NCBI RefSeq assembly: GCF_042663885.1
Contig: NZ_JBHSXV010000001.1
Source of the DNA: Aquipuribacter hungaricus
Lineage (GTDB): Bacteria > Actinomycetota > Actinomycetes > Actinomycetales > JBBAYJ01
DNA: 64,000 bases
Direction: 5' to 3' (one strand)
Part shown: positions 26,544 to 33,890 of the stretch, one piece after another
How the letters are laid out: each line of letters begins with the position of its first letter
How positions within the stretch are numbered: the stretch's first letter is position 1
Translations under genes and position numbers: made by a program
The notes under the pieces: model-generated
Databases searched by the model: none
Seen by the model: only the letters and a program-made list of their open reading frames with translations
What the model was told of the DNA's origin: nothing

Positions 26544-27452
26544 TCATCCGGTCCGCAGCTGTGCCCAGCCGGTCGGCGGCGGACCGACCACCACCCGCTG
26601 GGCGAGCGCCGTCCGGACCTGGTCGACCACCCAGCCGGGCCGACCCATCACGTGCTCGAAGGCGAACCGCCGGGTCACCCAGCCGAGGGCCTGGAGCTCG
26701 TCGTGGCGCGCCAGGTCGACGGCGAAGGCCCGCCTCGTGCCGTGCACCCCGTAGCCGTCGGCCTCCAGCGCCACCCGCCGGTCCACGTCCGCGAGGTCGA
26801 CCACCATGAGCAGCCCGGGCCCGGTGATGGTCTGCTGCGGCACGAAGCCGGTCACCCCCGCGACGAGCAGGTGACCGCGAAGGGCGGACTCGAAGGCGTT
26901 CGCCGCCCGCTCGTCCGCGGCGTGGCACACCGCGCGTGCCCGGCGCGCTCCCGCACCCCGGTAGGCGGCCGCCGCGTCGACGATCTCCTCCCGCAGGACG
27001 GCCCCCGACCGCAGCGCAGAGTCGGCGACGGCAAGCCCCTCGTGGAACGGGAGCGACCGGGCGCAGTCCAGGACGGTCCTCACCGGGGAGGTCACCCCGC
27101 TGTCCCGCTCGGCGTCGGTGAGGTCGGCGAAGTGGAGCACGGCGCGCGGGCTGGTCCGGCCGTGCCCGTGCTGTGCGACGGTGACGTGGGGGACCGATGG
27201 CCGTCGCACGACCCCCCAGCCGTGGACCCGGGCAGCGGTCAGGTAGGACACCGCGCCACCGTTGCCGAGGGCCAGCGCGATCTCGGTGTCTGCACCGGGC
27301 AGGACGTAGCGGCCGCGCCCCACCGGTTCGACGGCACGCGCCCTTACCGCCGCGCGGACGTCCCGTCTGCTGGTGGCGGCGACCAGCCGCCGGTAGGTCG
27401 ACCGGCCGCCCGACGCGGCCAGCGCCGCGACGACGTCACCCGCACCGGCCAC
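26544..27452 (-). CDS. AbiEi-like winged-helix / DUF559-like nuclease-fold protein
   Basis: About 302 residues. The N-terminal part (VVAALAASGGRSTYRRLVA, then VGRGRYVLP) resembles the winged helix of type IV AbiEi-like antitoxins. The C-terminal part (VVDLADVDRRVALEADGYGV, then LARHDELQALGWVTRRF) resembles the Vsr/DUF559 PD-(D/E)xK fold, with candidate Asp and Glu-Ala-Asp acidic positions. Such fusions are common orphan genes in actinobacteria. No AbiEii-type nucleotidyltransferase toxin is adjacent. The GTG start at 27452 (MAGAGDVVAAL) is where family-like sequence begins; the frame stays open upstream without support. Function unknown. Confidence 0.65.
   Translation of the reverse strand: MAGAGDVVAALAASGGRSTYRRLVAATSRRDVRAAVRARAVEPVGRGRYVLPGADTEIALALGNGGAVSYLTAARVHGWGVVRRPSVPHVTVAQHGHGRTSPRAVLHFADLTDAERDSGVTSPVRTVLDCARSLPFHEGLAVADSALRSGAVLREEIVDAAAAYRGAGARRARAVCHAADERAANAFESALRGHLLVAGVTGFVPQQTITGPGLLMVVDLADVDRRVALEADGYGVHGTRRAFAVDLARHDELQALGWVTRRFAFEHVMGRPGWVVDQVRTALAQRVVVGPPPTGWAQLRTG
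26545..26566 (+). repeat. 22-base repeated element, copy 1
   Basis: CATCCGGTCCGC, three variable bases, then TGTGCCC. It overlaps the stop codon of the AbiEi-like gene. Copies 2 and 3 lie upstream of the same gene. Confidence 0.7.
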
Positions 27453-27616
27453 CCCCGGAGCATGGGTGGGTTCCGACGGCCTCGCGGGCGTCCTCCACAG
27501 AGCTGGGCCGCCGTGCCTCGAGGGGCGGTGGGAGACAGGCGCGCGGGGGCGGGGCCACCCAGGACCGTCGGCGGTGCCGGCCGGTCGAGCCCAGGGCCCA
27601 CAGTGGTCGGCGAGGC

Positions 27617-27638
27617 GGGCGCAGCCGCGGACCGGATG
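27617..27638 (-). repeat. 22-base repeated element, copy 2 (inverted)
   Basis: On the minus strand it reads CATCCGGTCCGC, GGC, TGCGCCC: the 12-base core is identical to copies 1 and 3 and six of seven trailing bases match. Confidence 0.7.
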
Positions 27639-27680
27639 AGGTGAACGCCCGCGACACGCGGCGCGGGGCGGCATGTCGAC

Positions 27681-27702
27681 CATCCGGTCCGCCGTTGTGC
27701 CC
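27681..27702 (+). repeat. 22-base repeated element, copy 3
   Basis: CATCCGGTCCGC, CGT, TGTGCCC. The core forms a perfect 12-base inverted repeat with copy 2 across a 42-base gap. Confidence 0.7.
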
Positions 27703-27790
27703 GCATGAGGCACGTGACCCGGCCTAGGTCGAGGCCGCGGGCGCAGCGCGCCGCCCGTAAACCACGACAGGGCCCCCGGGCCCCCGCCGG

Positions 27791-27796
27791 TACCCT
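27791..27796 (+). promoter_or_regulatory. -10-like element of proS, leaderless type
   Basis: TACCCT ends 6 bases before GTG 27803, favouring that codon as the start of a leaderless transcript rather than the ATGs at 27809 or 27815. Confidence 0.4.
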
Positions 27797-27802
27797 CGCG
27801 GC

Positions 27803-29575
27803 GTGCTCATGCGGATGTCCTCCCTGTTCCTGCGCACCCTGCGCGACGACCCGGCCGACGCGGAGGTGGCCAGCCACCGGCTGCTCGTCCGGGCGGGGTA
27901 CGTCCGGCGGGCCGCGCCGGGGGTCTACTCGTGGCTGCCGCTGGGCTACCGGGTGCTGCGCAAGGTCGAGCAGGTCGTGCGCGAGGAGATGGAGCGGATC
28001 GGCGCGCAGGAGGTCCACTTCCCCGCGCTGGTCCCGCGCGAGCCCTACGAGGCGACCGGCCGCTGGGCCGAGTACGGCGACAACGTCTTCCGGCTGCAGG
28101 ACCGCAAGCGCCAGGACTACCTGCTGGCGCCCACGCACGAGGAGATGTTCACGCTCCTGGTGAAGGACCTGTACTCCAGCTACAAGGACCTGCCCCTGTC
28201 GCTGTTCCAGATCCAGACCAAGTACCGCGACGAGGCCCGCCCCCGCGCCGGTCTGCTGCGCGGGCGCGAGTTCGTCATGAAGGACAGCTACTCCTTCGAC
28301 GTCGACGACGCGGGCCTGGAGCAGAGCTACCAGCAGCACCGCGCGGCCTACCTGCGCCTGTTCGAGCGGCTCGGCCTCGACGTCGTGGTCGTCGCCGCCG
28401 TGTCCGGTGCCATGGGCGGCTCGGCCAGCGAGGAGTTCCTGCACCCCAGCCCGGCCGGCGAGGACACCTATGTCCGCTGCACCTCCTGCGACTACGCCGC
28501 CAACGTCGAGGCCGTCACCACGCGCCCGCCCGCCGCGGTCGCGCTCGACGGGCTGCCCGCGGCCCACGTCGAGGACACCCCGGACACCCCGACCATCCAG
28601 AGCCTGGTGGACCACGCGAACGCCGCGTTCCCCCGCGAGGACCGGCCGTGGCAGGCCTCCGACACCCTGAAGAACGTCCTCGTCGTGCTCCGCCACCCGG
28701 ACGGGACCCGCGAGCCGCTGGCCGTCGGCGTGCCCGGGGACCGCGAGGTCGACGCCAAGCGGCTGCAGGCTGCCGTGGAGCCGGCCGAGGTCGAGGCGTT
28801 CACCGAGGCCGACTTCGCCGCGCACCCGGGCCTGGCCAAGGGCTACATCGGCCCCGGCGCGCTGGGCAGCGCTGGCAGCACCGGCATCCGGTACCTGCTC
28901 GACCCCCGCGTCGTCGTGGGGAGCGCGTGGCTCACCGGCGCGGACCGCCGCGGGCACCACGTGTTCGACCTGGTCGCCGGCCGCGACTTCCCCGCCGCGG
29001 GGACCGACGGCAGCGACGGGACCGTCGAGGCCGCCGAGGTCCGCGACGGTGACCCGTGCCCGGTCTGCGAGGCAGGCACGCTGGAGTCCGCCCGCGGCAT
29101 CGAGATGGGCCACGTCTTCCAGCTCGGCCGCAAGTACGCCGAGGCCCTCGACCTCAAGGTGCTCGACCAGGACGGCAAGCAGGTCGTGGTGACGATGGGC
29201 TCCTACGGCGTCGGCGTCAGCCGCGCGGTCGCCGCCATCGCCGAGTCCGGGCACGACGACGCCGGGCTGGTCTGGCCGGCCGAGATCAGCCCCGCCGACG
29301 TGCACCTCGTCGTCGCGGGCAAGGACGCCGACGTGGCCGCCGGGGCGGAGGCGCTCGCGGCCCGGCTGGATGCCGCCGGGCTCGACGTCGTCCTCGACGA
29401 CCGCAAGGCCAGCGTCGGGGTGAAGTTCAAGGACGCCGAGCTCGTCGGCATCCCCACGATCGTCGTCGCGGGCAAGCGCTTCGCCGAGGGCTTCGTGGAG
29501 GTCAAGGACCGCCGGACGGGCGAGCGCGAGGACGTCGCCCTCGACGACCTGCCCGCCCGCCTCGGCGTGGCGTGA
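27803..29575 (+). CDS. proS: Prolyl-tRNA synthetase
   Basis: A 590-residue bacterial-type class II synthetase that charges tRNA-Pro. Class II motifs are visible (motif 2 near YRDEARPRAGLLRGREFVMK, motif 3 near GSYGVGVSRAVAAIAE), with the HEE of LAPTHEEMFTLL, the large insertion editing domain between motifs 2 and 3 (about 230-400), and the C-terminal anticodon-binding domain (LDVVLDDRKASVGVKFKDAE). Start GTG 27803 fits the promoter candidate; ATG at 27809 or 27815 would shorten it by 2-4 residues. The frame is intact. It is followed 13 bases later by a permease gene. Confidence 0.96.
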   Translation: MLMRMSSLFLRTLRDDPADAEVASHRLLVRAGYVRRAAPGVYSWLPLGYRVLRKVEQVVREEMERIGAQEVHFPALVPREPYEATGRWAEYGDNVFRLQDRKRQDYLLAPTHEEMFTLLVKDLYSSYKDLPLSLFQIQTKYRDEARPRAGLLRGREFVMKDSYSFDVDDAGLEQSYQQHRAAYLRLFERLGLDVVVVAAVSGAMGGSASEEFLHPSPAGEDTYVRCTSCDYAANVEAVTTRPPAAVALDGLPAAHVEDTPDTPTIQSLVDHANAAFPREDRPWQASDTLKNVLVVLRHPDGTREPLAVGVPGDREVDAKRLQAAVEPAEVEAFTEADFAAHPGLAKGYIGPGALGSAGSTGIRYLLDPRVVVGSAWLTGADRRGHHVFDLVAGRDFPAAGTDGSDGTVEAAEVRDGDPCPVCEAGTLESARGIEMGHVFQLGRKYAEALDLKVLDQDGKQVVVTMGSYGVGVSRAVAAIAESGHDDAGLVWPAEISPADVHLVVAGKDADVAAGAEALAARLDAAGLDVVLDDRKASVGVKFKDAELVGIPTIVVAGKRFAEGFVEVKDRRTGEREDVALDDLPARLGVA

Positions 29576-29588
29576 CCGGCACCCGGCG

Positions 29589-30407
29589 GTGACCGCCGCT
29601 CACCCGGCCGGCGTGCTCGCCGGCCTCCCCGGCATGCCCGACGTGTCGTGGCAGGCGCTCGCGCTGCTCCTGCTCGCGGCGCTGGTCGCGGGCTGGGTCG
29701 ACGCGGTCGTCGGTGGCGGCGGTCTCGTGCAGCTGCCCGCCCTGCTGCTCGCCCTGCCCGCCGCGACGCCCGTCCAGGTGCTGGCCACGAACAAGCTGTC
29801 CGGGGTGTGGGGGACGTCGATCGCGGCGGTCACCTACGCCCGGAAGCTGCCGCGCCGGCCGCGGGCGACCGGGGTGCTCGTGCTGTCCGCCGGGGCGGGG
29901 TCGGCCCTGGGTGCCGCGCTCGCCTCGTTCGTCCCGCCCGGGCTGTTCACGCCGCTCGTGCTCGTGCTCGTCGTCCTCATCGGCGTCGTCACGGTGGCGA
30001 AGCCGCAGATGGGCCTGCTCGAGCGGCACCGGGTGCGCGACGTCTCCTTCGGGGCCCTGCTGGCCGGGACCGGCGTCGGCGTGGGGATCTGGGACGGCGT
30101 CTTCGGACCGGGGACCGGGACCCTGTTCGTGTTCGCCCTGGTCGGCCTCGCCGGCTACCAGTTCCTCACCGCGACCGGCCTCGCGCGCATCGCCAACGCG
30201 GTCACCAACCTCGCCGCGCTCGCGGTGTTCACGCTGCAGGGCGCCCCGCTGTGGACCCTCGGGCTCATGATGGGCGCCCTCAACCTGCTCGGCGGCTGGC
30301 TCGGCGCCCGCACCGCGATCGCCCGGGGGTCGGCGTTCGTCCGGGTCGTCTTCCTCGTGGTCGTCGGCGGGCTCGCGCTGCGGCTGGCCTGGGACCTCTT
30401 CGCCTGA
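29589..30407 (+). CDS. TSUP-family permease (TauE/SafE-like)
   Basis: A 272-residue membrane protein with about eight hydrophobic segments and the two family repeats: GWVDAVVGGGGLVQLPALL near the start and GVGVGIWDGVFGPGTGTL in the second half. TSUP proteins export or import small anions such as sulfite, sulfoacetate or organosulfonates; the substrate here cannot be told. It begins with GTG 13 bases after proS and is probably co-transcribed with it. Confidence 0.88.
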   Translation: MTAAHPAGVLAGLPGMPDVSWQALALLLLAALVAGWVDAVVGGGGLVQLPALLLALPAATPVQVLATNKLSGVWGTSIAAVTYARKLPRRPRATGVLVLSAGAGSALGAALASFVPPGLFTPLVLVLVVLIGVVTVAKPQMGLLERHRVRDVSFGALLAGTGVGVGIWDGVFGPGTGTLFVFALVGLAGYQFLTATGLARIANAVTNLAALAVFTLQGAPLWTLGLMMGALNLLGGWLGARTAIARGSAFVRVVFLVVVGGLALRLAWDLFA

Positions 30408-30444
30408 CGCGCCGGGTCCTGGCAGCCCGGCAGCGGCCGGGGCC

Positions 30445-31608
30445 CTAGCCGCCCGGCAGCGGGGCCGGCGCTCCGCCCCACGACCACCGGGACCGCTCGG
30501 CGTCGGCGAGCCCGTGCACGGCGGCCCGCACCCAGGCCCCCCATGCGTCCGACGGCGGGACGCCGACCGCCACGGCGAGCACCCCGGCAGCGGCGGTCGC
30601 GACGGCATCGTCCAGCCGCAGGGCGAGCGCGGCCGCGGTCACCGGCCCGTCGACCGGGCTGCCCGCGTCGTCGGTCGGGTAGGTCGCCGCCGGGCCGACC
30701 GGCTGCACGCCCAGCTGCTCGAGCACCGCCGCGAGGCGCTCCGACCGGCGGGTTGCGGCGGCCCGGGCAGCGCCCGCGTCGTCCTCCCGGTCACCGGCCC
30801 ACGCCTGCACCACCGCGTACGACCACCCGGCCCGGTGCTCCTGCCCGAGCAGGGCCTGCAGCGCCTCGACCATCCCGGGCCCGGGGGCCCCGTCGGGCCA
30901 CACCGGTCCCGCCGCGGCGGCGGCCCCGCCACGGGTCCCGCCCGCCGCAGCACCTGCCGGGGCGTCGTCCAGCGCGTCCGCCTGCGCGCGGCGGGCCGCG
31001 GCCACGCGGGCGTGCAGCAGGGCCAGCGCCACGTCGGCGTCCTCCGCGGACCGCTCCTCGGCGCACGCGCGCAGGGCCACGGTGACCCCGGCCTGCAGCA
31101 CCGCGACCGGCCGTCGCTGCGGCGGAAGGGTGGGGCCGCCCTCGGCAGGGACCCGGACCGGGTCGAGCGCTGTCGGGAGGCGGTCCGCCGTCGGGTCGGC
31201 GCCCCCGGCCAGCAGGTCCGCATGCACCTGGTGCACGCCGGCCACGGCGGCCAGGTCGGCGCCGCCGCCGGTGGGTCCGGGCAGCAGGCCGGGGAGGGCC
31301 ACCGACCCACCGGGGCCGGCGGCCGGGTCCGGTGCGGGCCCGCCCAGGACGGCGAGCGCGGCCAGGCTGCCGGAGCGCACCGACCGTCGTCGTCGCTCGC
31401 GCGCGCTCGGGCCGGGCGGCGCAGCGCGCGGCAGGACGCCCTCGTCGAGCCGGACGTCCCGGGGGTCCACGTCGAGCAGGGCCTCCCGGTCGGAGGCGGA
31501 GCAGCCGGTGGCCAGCATGCTCGCGCCGCCGAGGCCGAGGGCGCCCGCGAGGCGCAGGAACGAGCGCCGACCGGGTGCCGGTGCGTCCCCACCACCAGTC
31601 CCCGGCAC
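30445..31608 (-). CDS. Ferritin-like DUF4439 lipoprotein, Tat-exported
   Basis: A 387-residue protein. The N-terminus has a twin-arginine motif (RRSFLRLAG, Arg14-Arg15) and a lipobox with Cys36 (MLATGC), so it is predicted to be a membrane-anchored lipoprotein. The C-terminal 140 residues match the ferritin-like four-helix DUF4439 domain (LQALLGQEHRAGWSYAVVQ and ATRRSERLAAVLEQLG). The long Ala/Gly/Pro-rich middle (about 45-240) is low complexity. It is divergent from rimP, a position where such genes are found in other actinobacteria. Role unknown; metal storage is not evident from residues. Confidence 0.75.
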   Translation of the reverse strand: MPGTGGGDAPAPGRRSFLRLAGALGLGGASMLATGCSASDREALLDVDPRDVRLDEGVLPRAAPPGPSARERRRRSVRSGSLAALAVLGGPAPDPAAGPGGSVALPGLLPGPTGGGADLAAVAGVHQVHADLLAGGADPTADRLPTALDPVRVPAEGGPTLPPQRRPVAVLQAGVTVALRACAEERSAEDADVALALLHARVAAARRAQADALDDAPAGAAAGGTRGGAAAAAGPVWPDGAPGPGMVEALQALLGQEHRAGWSYAVVQAWAGDREDDAGAARAAATRRSERLAAVLEQLGVQPVGPAATYPTDDAGSPVDGPVTAAALALRLDDAVATAAAGVLAVAVGVPPSDAWGAWVRAAVHGLADAERSRWSWGGAPAPLPGG

Positions 31609-31723
31609 GGCCCGATCGTCCCAGACCCCGGCGGGACCGGCGGCCCGCTCCGGTACCGGCGCACGCCCGGATGGCTGGATACTGTGAGGTCTGCCCGCCC
31701 GCCCTGACCGAGGAGCCCCGACC

Positions 31724-32383
31724 GTGCCCACCGACAACGAGCAGCTCACCACGCTGCTCGACCCCGTGGTGCAGCGCGCCGGCCTGGTCCTGGAGGACGT
31801 GGCGGTCAGCACCGTCGGCCGCCGTCGGCTCGTCCGGGTGGTCGTCGACCTGCCCGAGAGCGAGACCGGCTCCGCCGACCTGGACCGGGTGGCCGAGGCC
31901 TCCCGCGAGGTCGGCGACGCGCTCGACGCCTCCGACGTGCTCGGCCAGGACCCGTACGCGCTGGAGGTCACCACCCCCGGCGTCGACCGGCCGCTCACCG
32001 AGCGGCGCCACTGGCTGCGCGCCCGCACCCGGCTCGTCCGCGCCGAGCGGGACGGGCAGGACCCGCTGACGGGTCGGCTCGTCGAGGTGACGGACGAGGG
32101 CCTCGTGCTGCTGGTCACCGTGACCCGCGGCAAGCCGGCCTGGAAGCAGCCGGCGACCAGCGAGGAGCGGGTCGACCTGCGGTGGGACGAGGTGGTCCGC
32201 GGCGTCATCGAGGTGGAGTTCCGCGACCTGGCCGCCCACGACGCCGGGGACGACGACGCCGACGACCTGGCGGACGACGACCTCGAGGACGACGAGCTCG
32301 AGGACGACGAGCTCGAGGACGACGTGCACGACGACGACCTGCACGACGAGACCGACGAGCACGAGAAGACCGAGGAGGCCTGA
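31724..32383 (+). CDS. rimP: Ribosome maturation factor RimP with acidic tail
   Basis: A 219-residue protein needed for 30S subunit assembly. The N-terminal RimP domain (LTTLLDPVVQRAGLVLEDVA and YALEVTTPGVDRPLTERRHW) and C-terminal SH3-like domain (GRLVEVTDEGLVLLV) fill the first 165 residues. After that comes a strongly acidic tail of about 50 residues made of Asp/Glu with a tandem LEDDE repeat, well beyond the usual length. A GATACT at 31678-31683 could be a -10 element giving a leader of about 35 bases. Its stop overlaps the nusA start (TGATG). Confidence 0.93.
   Translation: MPTDNEQLTTLLDPVVQRAGLVLEDVAVSTVGRRRLVRVVVDLPESETGSADLDRVAEASREVGDALDASDVLGQDPYALEVTTPGVDRPLTERRHWLRARTRLVRAERDGQDPLTGRLVEVTDEGLVLLVTVTRGKPAWKQPATSEERVDLRWDEVVRGVIEVEFRDLAAHDAGDDDADDLADDDLEDDELEDDELEDDVHDDDLHDETDEHEKTEEA
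32282..32324 (+). repeat. 15-base tandem repeat in the rimP tail
   Basis: Nearly three copies of CTCGAGGACGACGAG encode the repeated LEDDE of the acidic RimP C-terminus. Unit boundaries are codon-aligned, so copy number can change without a frameshift. Confidence 0.85.
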
Positions 32384-33372
32384 TGGACGTCGACCTGTCC
32401 GCCCTGCGCCTCATCGAGGCCGAGCGCGAGATCCCGCTGGCGGTGCTGCTGAGCACCATCGAGCAGGCGCTGCTGCTGGCCTACCAGGGCACGGAGGGTT
32501 CCCAGGAGCACGCCCGCATCGAGCTCGACCGCAGCAGCGGCCGGGTCGCGGTCATGGCGCAGGAGCGCGACGAGGAGACCGGGAAGGTCCTGCGGGAGTG
32601 GGACGACACCCCGACCGGCTTCGGCCGGGTCGCCGCGTCGACCGCCCGCTCCGTCATCCTCCAGCGCATCCGCGACGCCGAGGACGAGCGCGTGCTCGGC
32701 GACTTCAAGGGCCGCGAGGGCGACATCGTCTCCGGCCAGGTCCAGCAGGGCCGCGACCCCCGCTACGTCCGGGTCCAGCTCGGCGACGTCGAGGGCATCA
32801 TGCCGCCGGCGGAGCAGGTCCCCGGCGAGGACCTCAAGCACGGCGACCGGGTCCGCTGCTACGTCGTGTCCGTCGCCAAGGGCATGAAGGGCCCGCAGAT
32901 CACGCTGTCGCGCAGCCACCCCAACCTCGTGCGGCGCCTGTTCGCCCTCGAGGTGCCCGAGCTGTCCGACGGCACCGTGGAGATCATGGGCGTGGCCCGC
33001 GAGGCCGGGCACCGCTCCAAGGTCGCCGTCCGCTCGCCCCGGGCCGGGTTCAACGCCAAGGGCGCGTTCATCGGGCCGATGGGCCAGCGGGTCCGCGGCG
33101 TCATGTCCGAGCTGCGCGGCGAGAAGATCGACATCGTCGACTACGAGGACGAGCCGGCGCGCTACGTGGCCGCGGCGCTGTCCCCGGCCAAGGTGCTGTC
33201 CAGCGAGGTCGTCGACCCGGTCACCATGCAGGTGCGGGTGCACGTGCCGGACTACCAGCTCTCGCTGGCCATCGGCAAGGAGGGCCAGAACGCCCGCCTC
33301 GCCGCCCGGCTCACCGGGTGCCGGATCGACATCCGCTCCGACGAGGCGGCGGACGACCCCGGCCGGTCGTGA
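32383..33372 (+). CDS. nusA: Transcription termination/antitermination factor NusA
   Basis: A 329-residue protein with the N-terminal RNA-polymerase-binding domain (LIEAEREIPLAVLLSTIEQA), an S1 domain (GDIVSGQVQQGRDPRYVRVQ) and two KH domains (GAFIGPMGQRVRGVM and LSLAIGKEGQNARLAARLTG). It lacks the C-terminal acidic repeats of the E. coli protein, as is normal in actinobacteria. ATG 32383 overlaps the rimP stop and a GAGGAGG inside the rimP end serves as ribosome-binding site. The rimP-nusA-ylxR-infB order is conserved. Confidence 0.96.
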   Translation: MDVDLSALRLIEAEREIPLAVLLSTIEQALLLAYQGTEGSQEHARIELDRSSGRVAVMAQERDEETGKVLREWDDTPTGFGRVAASTARSVILQRIRDAEDERVLGDFKGREGDIVSGQVQQGRDPRYVRVQLGDVEGIMPPAEQVPGEDLKHGDRVRCYVVSVAKGMKGPQITLSRSHPNLVRRLFALEVPELSDGTVEIMGVAREAGHRSKVAVRSPRAGFNAKGAFIGPMGQRVRGVMSELRGEKIDIVDYEDEPARYVAAALSPAKVLSSEVVDPVTMQVRVHVPDYQLSLAIGKEGQNARLAARLTGCRIDIRSDEAADDPGRS

Positions 33373-33806
33373 CCCGCCGGAGGTCCGGTCCGGGCTCGGA
33401 CAGGGCTACACTCGTCGAGGCCTCGCAAGGTGGGACGGAACCGTCCACGCGCGCGCAGCCGCCGGAGAACCCGTCCGACGGACCTGTCCGCACGTGCATC
33501 GGCTGCCGGTCCACCGCACCGAGGTCGGTCCTCCTCCGGATCGTCGGGAGCGAGGTCGACGGACGGCCCACGGCCGTGCCCGACCCCGCCGCCGTCCGAC
33601 CGGGGCGCGGCGCCTGGCTCCACCGGGACCGCGGGTGCCTCGAGCTCGCCGTACGCCGCAAGGCGGCCGGCCGGGCCCTCAGGCTCCCCGGGGCCGTCGA
33701 CCTCTCAGCGGTGCACCTGCTGCTGGACGAGGCCGGGGAGCCACCGCACGAGGAGCGCGCCACCGCACGTGTCCAACCCAACCGGAAGTGGGTCGACGAG
33801 GTATGA
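33369..33806 (+). CDS. ylxR: YlxR-family (DUF448) RNA-binding protein
   Basis: A small protein of the nusA-infB operon with the hallmark PVRTCIGCRSTAPRSVLLRI followed by PDPAAVRPGRGAWLHRDRGC and a basic helix. YlxR proteins are reported to bind RNA and, in some species, to modulate RNase P or act as regulators. The start is uncertain: GTG 33369 overlaps the nusA stop and adds about 40 disordered residues before the domain; no other in-frame start lies before the GRGAW-containing domain. The stop TGA ends at 33806, leaving an 84-base leader before infB. Confidence 0.85.
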   Translation: MTRRRSGPGSDRATLVEASQGGTEPSTRAQPPENPSDGPVRTCIGCRSTAPRSVLLRIVGSEVDGRPTAVPDPAAVRPGRGAWLHRDRGCLELAVRRKAAGRALRLPGAVDLSAVHLLLDEAGEPPHEERATARVQPNRKWVDEV

Positions 33807-33890
33807 GCACCCCATGAGCGCGCTGCGATGAACAGCACCCGCTGAACCCGGTCCGTGCCCTCCTGGCTGCGGACCACAGACAGGAGAAAA

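Larger units (their letters stand above)
27453..27802. other. Intergenic region upstream of proS
   Basis: About 350 bases with no supported gene between the divergent AbiEi-like gene and proS. It contains two copies of the 22-base element in opposite orientation, a GC-rich palindrome GGGCCCCCGGGCCCCC near 27771-27786 and the proS promoter candidate. Reading frames across it have no recognisable protein features. Confidence 0.6.

Noticed and set aside
27453..27802. tRNA, small RNA or extra gene in the 350-base gap before proS
   Set aside because: No cloverleaf, no conserved frame and no terminator-promoter pair were found; only repeats and a promoter candidate.
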